Assembly (NCBI GenBank): GCA_900554775.1
Contig: USIK01000052.1
Coordinates: 1-5,616 of the forward strand
Length of the DNA: 5,616 nucleotides
From: an uncultured Oscillospiraceae bacterium
GTDB taxonomy: Bacteria > Bacillota > Clostridia > Oscillospirales > Acutalibacteraceae
Direction: 5' to 3'
A program made the position numbers and the translations under genes. The notes beneath the pieces were generated by a model. It was not told the DNA's origin, ran no database searches, and saw only the letters and a list, made by a program, of their open reading frames with translations. Shown piece after piece: positions 1 through 5,616 of this stretch (its first letter is position 1; every line of letters starts with the position of its first letter).

Positions 1-99
1 GTGATTAAAATGTTTAAACCTTAAATCAAGAGCAAAACAAGTTAAAACAACCAAAGCAAGTGCAGAAACGACCGCGATAATATCAATATTTTTTTTCAT
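1..99 (-). CDS. N-terminus of a small membrane-anchored or exported protein (partial)
   Basis: Thirty-three codons are open from ATG 99-97 to the window edge without a stop. The product starts MKKNIDIIAVVSALALVVLT and continues into CFALDLRFKHFNH. A short basic start is followed by about 18 hydrophobic residues, typical of an N-terminal signal anchor or signal peptide. A near-consensus ribosome binding site (GGCGGTGA) sits eight bases upstream, which supports real translation despite the short visible length. It lies 88 bases after the pnp frame on the same strand with no convincing terminator between, so it may share the pnp transcript. I do not recognise the family; too little of the protein is in the window to name a function. 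Confidence 0.6.
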   Translation of the reverse strand, partial: MKKNIDIIAVVSALALVVLTCFALDLRFKHFNH

Positions 100-107
100 T
101 TAAAAAT

Positions 108-115
108 TCACCGCC
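108..115 (-). promoter_or_regulatory. Shine-Dalgarno of the partial membrane-protein gene
   Basis: GGCGGTGA differs by one base from GGAGGTGA and ends eight bases before ATG 99. It is the main support that the short open frame at the window edge is a real gene start. Confidence 0.65.
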
Positions 116-130
116 ATTAAATTTCTGTGT

Positions 131-162
131 GCTCAAAGCAAGGCCTTTGCTGCTTTGCAAGC
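131..162. other. Imperfect inverted repeat downstream of pnp
   Basis: CAAAGCA (134-140) pairs with TGCTTTG (151-157) around a 10-base loop, and GCT (131-133) can pair with AGC (160-162) across a 2-base bulge. A competing palindrome, AAGGCCTT, lies at 140-147. On the minus strand no T-run follows, so it is not a standard terminator. It could be a 3'-end or processing structure in a transcript joining pnp to the next gene, or chance. Confidence 0.3.
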
Positions 163-187
163 TCAAGGAAAATCAGCAGACTTAAAA

Positions 188-2269
188 TTAAACGTTTTTC
201 ATCGAAAGATTAAATCTGCCTTTAGGGTCAATTTCGGTTATTCTCACCTTAACTTCTTGCCCAACCGAAAGAGCATCCTCAATGTGCTCAACTCTTTTAT
301 CCGAAATTTGAGATATATGGCACATGCCTTCTTTACCAGGAGCAAACTCAATAAATGCACCAAAATTCATAAGTTTAACGACTTTTCCAGTGTAAACCGC
401 TCCGATTTCAGGTTCAGTAACGATATTTTTGATAGTCGCAATAGCTCTTTCGCAATTTTCAACGTCAGTGCCTGAAACATAAATTTTTCCGTCTTCTTCA
501 ATGTCGACTTTAACGTTAAAATCAGCGCAAATTTTCTGAACAACTTTTCCGCCGGAACCAATAACTTCGCGGATTTTATCAACCTCAACTTTAGTTGAAA
601 GGATCTTCGGGGCATATTCCGAAACATTTTTCCTTGGTGCAGGAATTGCTTTGAGAATAATTTCATCCAAAATGTAATCTCTTGCTTTTTTGGTTTTTTC
701 AAGCGCTTCTTTTATGATTTCTTTCGTAAGGCCCTCAATTTTAAGGTCCATTTGAATCGCAGTAATGCCCTTGTGAGTTCCAGCAACTTTAAAGTCCATA
801 TCGCCATAAAAATCTTCAAGGCCTTGAATGTCAACCATCGTTACGAACTCATCACCTTTAGTTACAAGCCCGCATGAAATTCCCGCAACAGGCGCTTTAA
901 TCGGAACGCCGCCATCCATTAGCGCAAGCGTTGAGCCGCAAACAGAAGCCTGAGAAGTCGAGCCGTTCGAAGAAAGAACCTCAGAAACAAGCCTTAAAGC
1001 ATAAGGGAATTCCTCAGCGGAAGGAATGACCGGCAAAAGAGCTCTTTCAGCCAATGCACCATGACCAATTTCACGCCTTCCTGGGCCACGGCTTGGCCTT
1101 GCTTCGCCAACAGAATAGGCCGGGATATTTTAGTGGTGCATATAGCGTTTAAATTCCTCATTGTCAATTCCATCAAGCATTTGCTGATCGCTGATAGGCC
1201 CAAGAGTTAAAATCGTCATAACTTGAGTTTGACCTCTGTTGAAAACTCCGCTTCCGTGAACTCTCGGCAAAACGCCTACCTCTGCGCTAAGAGGGCGAAT
1301 TTCATCGAGTTTTCTTCCGTCAACTCTTTTGTGCTCATCAAAAATCCAGTTCCTAACAATTTCTTTTTGAACTTTATAAACGCATTCGTCTAATTTCTTT
1401 TCGTTTCCTTCATAAATCTCATCAAATTTTTCATGCACTTTGGTGTAAATAGGGGCTAAATTTCTTTCTCTTTCTTGCTTGTCGTTAGTGTAAATAGCTT
1501 TTTCAACTTCATCTTTAACGTAATTTCTAACATTTTCAAGCATCTCAGCTGAAGGGTCAGCGCTTTGGTAAGAAAATTTTTCTTTGCCAATTTCTTCAGT
1601 GATTTTTTTGATGAAAGAAATAATTTCTTTGTTCACTTCATGAGCTTTCAAAATAGCCTCATACATTTTGTCTTCTGGGACTTCATCAGCGCCGGCTTCA
1701 ATCATCGCAACAACTCTTTCAGTCGATGCAACAGTCAAAGAAAGCTTGGATTCTTTGCGCTGAGCTTCGGTTGGGTTTATAACAATTTCATCGCCAACAA
1801 GGCCAACGAAAGATCCACAAATCGGACCATTCCACGGGATATCAGAGATTGAAAGAGCCACCGAAGTTCCTATCATAGCGGTTATTTCCGGCGAGCAGTC
1901 TTCGTCAACTGCCATAACGGTGCAAACCACCGAAACGTCGTTCCTCATGTCTTTTGGGAAGAGCGGCCTTATGGGCCTATCTATAACTCTTGAAGCAAGA
2001 ATTGCCTTGTCCGAAGGTCTTCCCTCTCTTTTCGAAATTGAGCCCGGAATCTTGCCTACTGAATAAAGTCATTCTTCAAAATCAACAGAAAGCGGGAAAA
2101 AGTCAATTCCTTCGCGCGGAGCTTTCGAAGCAGTGGCAGCAACGTGAACCACGGTGTCTCCGTATCTTATCATGCACGAGCCGTTGCAAAGCTGAGCAAA
2201 CTTGCCCGTTTGCACCGAAAGCTTTCTTCCTGCTAACGTAGTTTCAAACATTCTTTCTTTTGTTAACAT
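188..2269 (-). pseudogene. pnp: Polynucleotide phosphorylase gene with two in-frame nonsense codons
   Basis: PNPase is the phosphorolytic 3'-5' exoribonuclease of bacterial mRNA decay, normally a homotrimer in the cytoplasm. This frame spans 693 codons, a normal family length, with every domain in order: RNase PH core 1 (KREGRPSDKAILASRVIDRP follows the first lesion), a helical linker, core 2 from RVDGRKLDEIRPL at 315, a KH domain (GSGG at 571-574) and an S1 domain (about 622-690). Aligned by eye, D486, D492 and K494 in EDFYGDMDFK match the E. coli catalytic residues. Two stops break it. TGA at codon 67 (2071-2069) interrupts DFEE-LYSVGKIPG, where the family usually has Arg or Lys. TAA at codon 380 (1132-1130) replaces the Tyr of MHHYNFP. 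No frameshift is seen and the frame ends in TAA at 188-190. ATG 2269 is preferred over the in-frame ATG at 2251 because GGAGG lies seven bases before it. It is a recent pseudogene, or the stops are sequence errors. Confidence 0.88.
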
Positions 2270-2276
2270 CTATTGT

Positions 2277-2281
2277 CCTCC
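2277..2281 (-). promoter_or_regulatory. Shine-Dalgarno of pnp
   Basis: GGAGG lies seven bases before ATG 2269. It decides the start in favour of MLTKERMFETTL over the internal ATG at codon 7, whose upstream sequence (AAAGAAAGA) is a weaker site. Confidence 0.85.
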
Positions 2282-2301
2282 ATTTTCTTTTATCAGGTTT
2301 A

Positions 2302-2310
2302 ATTATACCA
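2302..2310 (-). promoter_or_regulatory. Extended -10 promoter of pnp
   Basis: The minus strand reads TGGTATAAT: a perfect TATAAT with a TGn extension. The hexamer 17 bases upstream (TGATTT) is a poor -35, as is common for extended -10 promoters. A T7A7 palindrome at 2332-2347 falls at roughly -37 to -52, where an UP element would sit. The leader would be about 25 bases. The promoter looks intact although the gene is broken. Confidence 0.7.
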
Positions 2311-2356
2311 AAAAATCATGTGTAAAATCAGATTTTTTTAAAAAAATAAAAATATT

Positions 2357-2379
2357 AAAAACCGCTGATTCCTCAGCGG
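2357..2379 (-). terminator. Rho-independent terminator of the LRR operon
   Basis: A perfect 7-bp GC-rich stem (CCGCTGA / TCAGCGG, 2362-2368 with 2373-2379) encloses a 4-base loop. Read on the minus strand it is followed at once by TTTTT and further T-rich sequence. It starts 11 bases after the TAA of the 350-aa gene and ends before the pnp promoter, so it separates the LRR operon from pnp. Confidence 0.88.
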
Positions 2380-2390
2380 CAAAATTTCAT

Positions 2391-3443
2391 TTAATTATTC
2401 GCATTTTGGCTTCTTAAACCTTCCCAAAATTCATCTACACTACTATAAACATGATTTTTGTATTCAATATGGTTTAAAGTGTCTCCATCAAAAATATTAT
2501 AGCCTATTCTTTCAACGGAATTCGGAATTTTTATGCTCCTTAAAGATGTGCAATTTAAAAACGCACCGCTTCCTATTTCCACCACAGAGTCAGGGATAGT
2601 AATGTTTTTAAGAGATAAACAGCTGTTAAAAGCGAAGTCGCCAATAGCCTTTACAGAACCAGGAATGTTAATTTCTTCTACCTCACGGCAAAGCGAAAAA
2701 GCAGCAGGGCCTATAGTGGCGACAGTATCTGGAATATTCACATTTTTCAAATTCCTGCAACCTCTAAAGCAGCCAAATTGGAGTTTCGTGACTGTTTTCG
2801 GAATATCAATTTTTTTAAAATTGCTTTTAAAAGTGGATGTATTTACAAAATATTCTACTCCGCATGTTTTCATAAAAACATTGTAATTGAAAAGCAATCT
2901 ATCTATCTGGAAATTTGTTTCCCTCATTGTTTCGTCTAAAATAGTGCTTTTAAAAAGGTCGAAATAAAATATTATTTTTTTATCCCCTTTTTCAAATGCT
3001 AGGCTGCATTTATGCGTATTCTCATCAACGGTTTGCGTTTTTCCCCATTGATGATCATTAACGCCATTTTCTTTCAAAATTTCTGAATATCTAGCTAAGT
3101 CAAAAGAACCCGCAGAGTAAACCAAAGTTTTTATTTCATTAGTGAAACTGTTAAGGCTTGTTTTTTCTCCAGGGTAAGCCACGTAAGTTTGAATATTCGG
3201 GTAAAGCACCGGGTCATATGGAGTTGGGTTAAATTTATAAGTTGCGCCAAGCTCTTCGAACTTTTTGCCCGCCATTATTAAAGATTCTAAATCCTTTTTA
3301 TTTTCAAAATATTTGCCTACTATCAAAGCGTGGTAGCTCCCGAGTTTGCTTCTCTCTCCGATGCAAAATGCCGGCGAAACCGGCGCTAAAACTGCAAGCG
3401 CCAAAGCTAAAATTGCCATTGACCTTTTAAAATTAATTTTCAT
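2391..3443 (-). CDS. Secreted BspA-like leucine-rich-repeat protein, 350 aa, paralogue of the upstream gene
   Basis: A signal peptide is visible (MKINFKRS, then a run of A, L and V to about residue 27); cleavage probably lies near SPAFC. There is no proper lipobox, so I do not call it a lipoprotein. Residues about 30-208 match the N-domain of the 700-aa neighbour: IQTYVAYPGE, EIKTLVYSAGSFDLARYSEIL, KKIIFYFD and CGVEYFVNTSTFKSNFKKI. Five LRRs follow at about 209-322 (for example LKNITIPDSVVEIGSGAF). The protein ends in the cap unit LNHIEYKNHVYSSVDEF at 323-339 and a short polar tail. The start is fixed by the one-base overlap with the upstream stop and by AAGGGG four bases before the ATG, which suggests translational coupling. 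An intrinsic terminator begins 11 bases after its TAA. It is best read as a shorter tandem duplicate of the 700-aa gene, likely acting outside the cell. The binding partner is unknown. Confidence 0.9.
   Translation of the reverse strand: MKINFKRSMAILALALAVLAPVSPAFCIGERSKLGSYHALIVGKYFENKKDLESLIMAGKKFEELGATYKFNPTPYDPVLYPNIQTYVAYPGEKTSLNSFTNEIKTLVYSAGSFDLARYSEILKENGVNDHQWGKTQTVDENTHKCSLAFEKGDKKIIFYFDLFKSTILDETMRETNFQIDRLLFNYNVFMKTCGVEYFVNTSTFKSNFKKIDIPKTVTKLQFGCFRGCRNLKNVNIPDTVATIGPAAFSLCREVEEINIPGSVKAIGDFAFNSCLSLKNITIPDSVVEIGSGAFLNCTSLRSIKIPNSVERIGYNIFDGDTLNHIEYKNHVYSSVDEFWEGLRSQNANN
2427..2819 (-). repeat. LRR array and terminal cap unit in the 350-aa protein
   Basis: Five consecutive LRRs cover residues 209-322 (first FKKIDIPKTVTKLQFGCF, last LRSIKIPNSVERIGYNIF). 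The cap unit at residues 323-339 follows. The last two LRRs and cap closely resemble the third LRR block and cap of the neighbouring protein, also at DNA level. The final LRR has lost the usual AF-x-x-C ending (NIFDGDT), as expected for the edge of a solenoid. Confidence 0.85.
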
Positions 3444-3451
3444 TATTCCCC
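3441..3451 (-). promoter_or_regulatory. Overlapping stop-start (TAATG) with internal ribosome binding site
   Basis: The TAA of the 700-aa gene (3445-3443) shares its last A with the ATG of the 350-aa gene (3443-3441). GGGG at 3451-3448 lies inside the last sense codons of the upstream gene, four bases before the ATG, and can serve as a Shine-Dalgarno. This arrangement is typical of translational coupling and suggests the two LRR proteins are made in linked amounts. Confidence 0.75.
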
Positions 3452-5545
3452 TTGCCCTTCAGTTTTATCAACAGATTTATTATCATTAAATGCTTTAAAA
3501 AATTTCTCTACGCTGTTATAAATGTTCCCTTTGTATTCAATTTGATTCAAACTTGAGCACCCTACAAAAGCACTAGATTTCACATTTTTAACAGAACTTG
3601 GAATATTAATTCTTTTCAAAGAAATGCAGTTTTTAAAGGCTTTTTCCTTTATTATCCTCACACCTTTTGGAAGGTCAATTTCTTCTAAAAATAGACATTC
3701 CTCAAAAGCCAAGTCGCCAATTATGAAAACATTGCCGCGAACTTCAACTAATTTTAAATCCTGCCTTCTGTGAAATTGCCTAAAGCTTATAGTCCCTTCT
3801 ATTTCTAGTACTTTATTTTTGCCCATAAATTCATCTAAAAATTCCCTCACGCTACCAAAAACTTTGCCGTGATATTCAATATGATCTAAATTTTCACAAA
3901 ATCCAAAAGCACCAATGCCTATTTGATCTACCGAATTTGGGATGTTAATGCTCCTCAAAGATGTGCAGCCCATGAAAGCTTCCATGCCTATGGACCTAAC
4001 GCCCTTCGAAATAACAACATTTTTCAAACTGCTGCAATTTTTAAATGCTCTACTGCCTATAACGTCAACGGGGCCAGAAATTTCAATATTTTTTAAATCT
4101 ATTCTTCCGGCAAATTGCTCCTCATTTATGTTTTCTTCTGCTTCCAGGATTTTAGTGTTAACTGCTTTTTTGAATTCTTCTGCGCTGTGGTAAATCTTGC
4201 CTTTATAGTTAATAATCTTCAGATTATGGCAACCAATAAATACCCCATCCCCTACTTCTTCAACGCAATCAGGGATTTGTATGCTTTCTAAATTTACGCA
4301 CCGCTCAAAAGCATTATTACCTATTTTATGAACAGGGCCTTTAACGTCGATATTTTTTAAATCTTTTCTGTTTAAAAACTGCCTGAAACCTATGTTTCCA
4401 TCCACTTTAAGAACTTTGGTATTAAAAGCTCTCATAAAGTCTTCAGCATTGATGTATATTTTGCCTTTAAGCTCAATATATTTCAAATTTTTGCAACCAT
4501 TTAACGCATTTTTGCCTATTTCTGTCACGTAATCCGGGATATTAATACTTTGCAAAGATTCGCAATATTGGAAGGCTCCTTCGCCTATTTTCATAACGAA
4601 TTTCGGGAGAACCATATTCTTTAAAGACTTGCAGCAGCTAAAGGCATAGTTTCCTATTTCGTAAACAGGGCCCTGAAGCCCAATGTTAACCAGGGAATCA
4701 TTGCCGCAAAAATACATCATTCCTATGTTGCCTTTAGACCTTAAAACTCTGAAATTATAGTTCTCCATTAATTTTTCTATGCTGCTATATTTTTTACTAT
4801 CATACTCAATATTGTCCGAATCACCATAGTCATCCGAAACAATCTTGTTTATGTCGCAGTAAGTTTTAAAATTAATAGCAAACTCGCCTTCAATACCGCA
4901 GCCTTTCAAAAGTTCATTAAACTCATCAACCGCCTCCTGAGCAGAAGTAGGGCAGCCGCTGTACAAAAACCTGTGCATAAAAACTGACGGGTCAAAACAA
5001 AATATTATTTTTTTGATCCCTGTATTACTTTCAAACCTAATTTGCAAATCATGAAGTTGGCCTTCTTTAAAGTTAGAAATTATTCTAGAACTCCAATTTG
5101 GGGTTAATTTACCGTCCACGACTATGTTGTTTAAAGCCAAAATCCTGTGGTACCTCTGAGCATCAAAAGAATTTGAAGTATAAATCAAAGTTTTTATCCT
5201 TGGGTTTTTATTGTTATCATCTTTCCCCGCAAAGCCATCAATAGGGCAGCTTTCACCCCAAAGAGATATATAAGTCTTTATTTTACTACAATCGTTATGA
5301 TCATAAAACATAAACTGGTTAAACCCATTATTCTTTAACCATTTTTCCCACATGAAATGTGCTGTTCCCGTTCGAGCAAACTCTTGCGCAATTTCTATAA
5401 CGTCTTCTTCGGTGCAAATTTCGTCCTCGGGTTTAGCTTCAAGATCACTGTATTCTAGCGGCACGCCAAATGCCACCTGCGACAACGCCAAAACTGAAAA
5501 TGCTGAAATTAAAGCTATCGAAAACTTTTTGAAAAATTTTTTCAT
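3443..5545 (-). CDS. Secreted BspA-like leucine-rich-repeat protein, 700 aa, with modular LRR blocks
   Basis: The protein begins with a clear signal peptide: a basic start (MKKFFKKF), a hydrophobic core, and a likely cleavage after AFG at residue 27. Residues 28 to about 235 form a domain I do not recognise, shared with the downstream gene (IKTLIY, SFDAQRY, KKIIFCFD, GCGIEGEF). Residues 246-693 carry at least 11 LRRs of 23 residues of the BspA/TpLRR (LRR_5) type, pattern L-x-x-I-x-I-P-x-x-V-x-x-I-G-x-x-A-F-x-x-C-x-x. They fall in blocks of 3, 2, 3 and 3, divided by a recurring unit such as IEYKGKIYxSAEEF plus NTKVLKVDGNIGFRQF. The family is usually exported and linked to adhesion or protein binding; the ligand here is unknown. 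I see no LPxTG signal or C-terminal membrane anchor, so attachment is unclear. ATG 5545 fits the signal peptide, although the Shine-Dalgarno (AAGAAAG) is weak. It is the first gene of an operon and its TAA overlaps the next ATG. Confidence 0.9.
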   Translation of the reverse strand: MKKFFKKFSIALISAFSVLALSQVAFGVPLEYSDLEAKPEDEICTEEDVIEIAQEFARTGTAHFMWEKWLKNNGFNQFMFYDHNDCSKIKTYISLWGESCPIDGFAGKDDNNKNPRIKTLIYTSNSFDAQRYHRILALNNIVVDGKLTPNWSSRIISNFKEGQLHDLQIRFESNTGIKKIIFCFDPSVFMHRFLYSGCPTSAQEAVDEFNELLKGCGIEGEFAINFKTYCDINKIVSDDYGDSDNIEYDSKKYSSIEKLMENYNFRVLRSKGNIGMMYFCGNDSLVNIGLQGPVYEIGNYAFSCCKSLKNMVLPKFVMKIGEGAFQYCESLQSINIPDYVTEIGKNALNGCKNLKYIELKGKIYINAEDFMRAFNTKVLKVDGNIGFRQFLNRKDLKNIDVKGPVHKIGNNAFERCVNLESIQIPDCVEEVGDGVFIGCHNLKIINYKGKIYHSAEEFKKAVNTKILEAEENINEEQFAGRIDLKNIEISGPVDVIGSRAFKNCSSLKNVVISKGVRSIGMEAFMGCTSLRSINIPNSVDQIGIGAFGFCENLDHIEYHGKVFGSVREFLDEFMGKNKVLEIEGTISFRQFHRRQDLKLVEVRGNVFIIGDLAFEECLFLEEIDLPKGVRIIKEKAFKNCISLKRINIPSSVKNVKSSAFVGCSSLNQIEYKGNIYNSVEKFFKAFNDNKSVDKTEGQGE
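3467..4810 (-). repeat. LRR array with higher-order modules in the 700-aa protein
   Basis: This is coding repeat sequence for residues 246-693. The basic unit is 23 codons. Eleven full LRRs sit in blocks of 3, 2, 3 and 3. After each block comes a cap/linker starting at about residues 354, 443, 555 and 668 (LKYIELKGKIYINAEDF, LKIINYKGKIYHSAEEF, LDHIEYHGKVFGSVREF, LNQIEYKGNIYNSVEKF), and a degenerate copy (DNIEYDSKKYSSIEKL) precedes the first block. The distances between full linkers are about 89, 112 and 113 residues, so the gene appears to have grown by duplication of LRR block plus linker, with one block short by a single LRR. Confidence 0.85.
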
Positions 5546-5581
5546 ACTATCATTACTTTCTTGTTATAATTTTCATAAAGT

Positions 5582-5611
5582 ATTTTAACATACAAAATTT
5601 TATATAGTCAA
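5582..5611 (-). promoter_or_regulatory. Predicted sigma70-type promoter of the LRR operon
   Basis: On the minus strand TTGACT (5611-5606, five of six to TTGACA) is followed after 18 bases by TAAAAT (5587-5582, five of six to TATAAT). A TGT just before the -10 gives an extended -10 element. Transcription would start near 5575, leaving a leader of about 30 bases before ATG 5545. The window begins just upstream, so any operator farther away cannot be seen. Confidence 0.65.
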
Positions 5612-5616
5612 CGACT

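Noticed and set aside
131..162. Terminator after pnp
   Set aside because: The stem is imperfect and no T-run follows on the minus strand.
155..475. Plus-strand open frame of 106 codons
   Set aside because: It overlaps the antisense of the KH/S1 part of pnp, and its residues show no family features. It is a shadow frame.
1130..1132. TAA at codon 380 as a reassigned Tyr codon
   Set aside because: Both LRR genes and pnp itself end in TAA at positions fitting normal gene ends, so TAA is a working stop here.
1130..1948. The three pnp segments as separate split-gene proteins
   Set aside because: The 272- and 288-codon pieces would start at an internal Met within a PNPase motif and at an internal TTG; I saw no convincing translation start for either. 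Their sequence reads as one continuous PNPase.
2069..2071. Selenocysteine at the in-frame TGA of pnp
   Set aside because: PNPase is not a known selenoprotein, the position is not catalytic, and I saw no clear insertion hairpin just downstream.
3467..4810. CRISPR or non-coding tandem array
   Set aside because: The periodicity is codon-based, degenerate at DNA level and explained by 23-residue LRRs.
3443..5545. LPxTG or lipoprotein anchoring of the LRR proteins
   Set aside because: Neither C-terminus has a sorting motif with hydrophobic tail, and neither signal peptide has a proper lipobox.

Overview
All genes in this AT-rich window lie on the minus strand, so the biology reads from high to low coordinates. 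The organism is a bacterium: Shine-Dalgarno sites, sigma70-type promoters, an intrinsic terminator and two signal peptides are visible. The PNPase resembles those of Clostridia-like Firmicutes, and BspA-type leucine-rich-repeat (LRR) proteins are common in gut and other host-associated bacteria. A host-associated, possibly genome-reducing, Firmicute-like organism is my best guess. It rests on remembered family features, not on a search.

Layout. (1) 5545-2391 holds a two-gene operon for secreted BspA-like LRR proteins of 700 and 350 aa. The genes overlap by one base (TAATG). A good extended -10 promoter precedes the first, and a GC hairpin plus T-run terminator follows the second. Both proteins have a signal peptide and a shared N-terminal domain of about 180-200 residues that I do not recognise. 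23-residue LRRs and a short 'IEYKG-IY-S-EEF' unit follow. In the larger protein this unit recurs between LRR blocks, giving a repeat of repeats. (2) 2390-2270 is intergenic. It carries the operon terminator, a T7A7 palindrome, a consensus extended -10 (TGGTATAAT) and a GGAGG ribosome binding site. (3) 2269-188 is a full-length reading frame for polynucleotide phosphorylase (pnp, 693 codons). It is broken by two in-frame nonsense codons, TGA at codon 67 and TAA at codon 380, with no frameshift. Catalytic, KH and S1 motifs are otherwise intact. (4) 187-100 is a short spacer with an imperfect inverted repeat and a ribosome binding site. (5) 99-1 is the N-terminus of a small membrane or exported protein that runs off the window.

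Functional reading. The LRR pair is probably made together, exported, and used at the cell surface or outside the cell, possibly in adhesion or host contact (inference). The pnp gene would have served RNA decay in the cytoplasm. As written it cannot yield a full enzyme, so it is a very young pseudogene, contains sequence errors, or needs readthrough. No CRISPR, tRNA, rRNA, insertion sequence or phage feature was found. The points that most deserve follow-up are the paired LRR proteins with their unrecognised N-domain and the doubly interrupted pnp.
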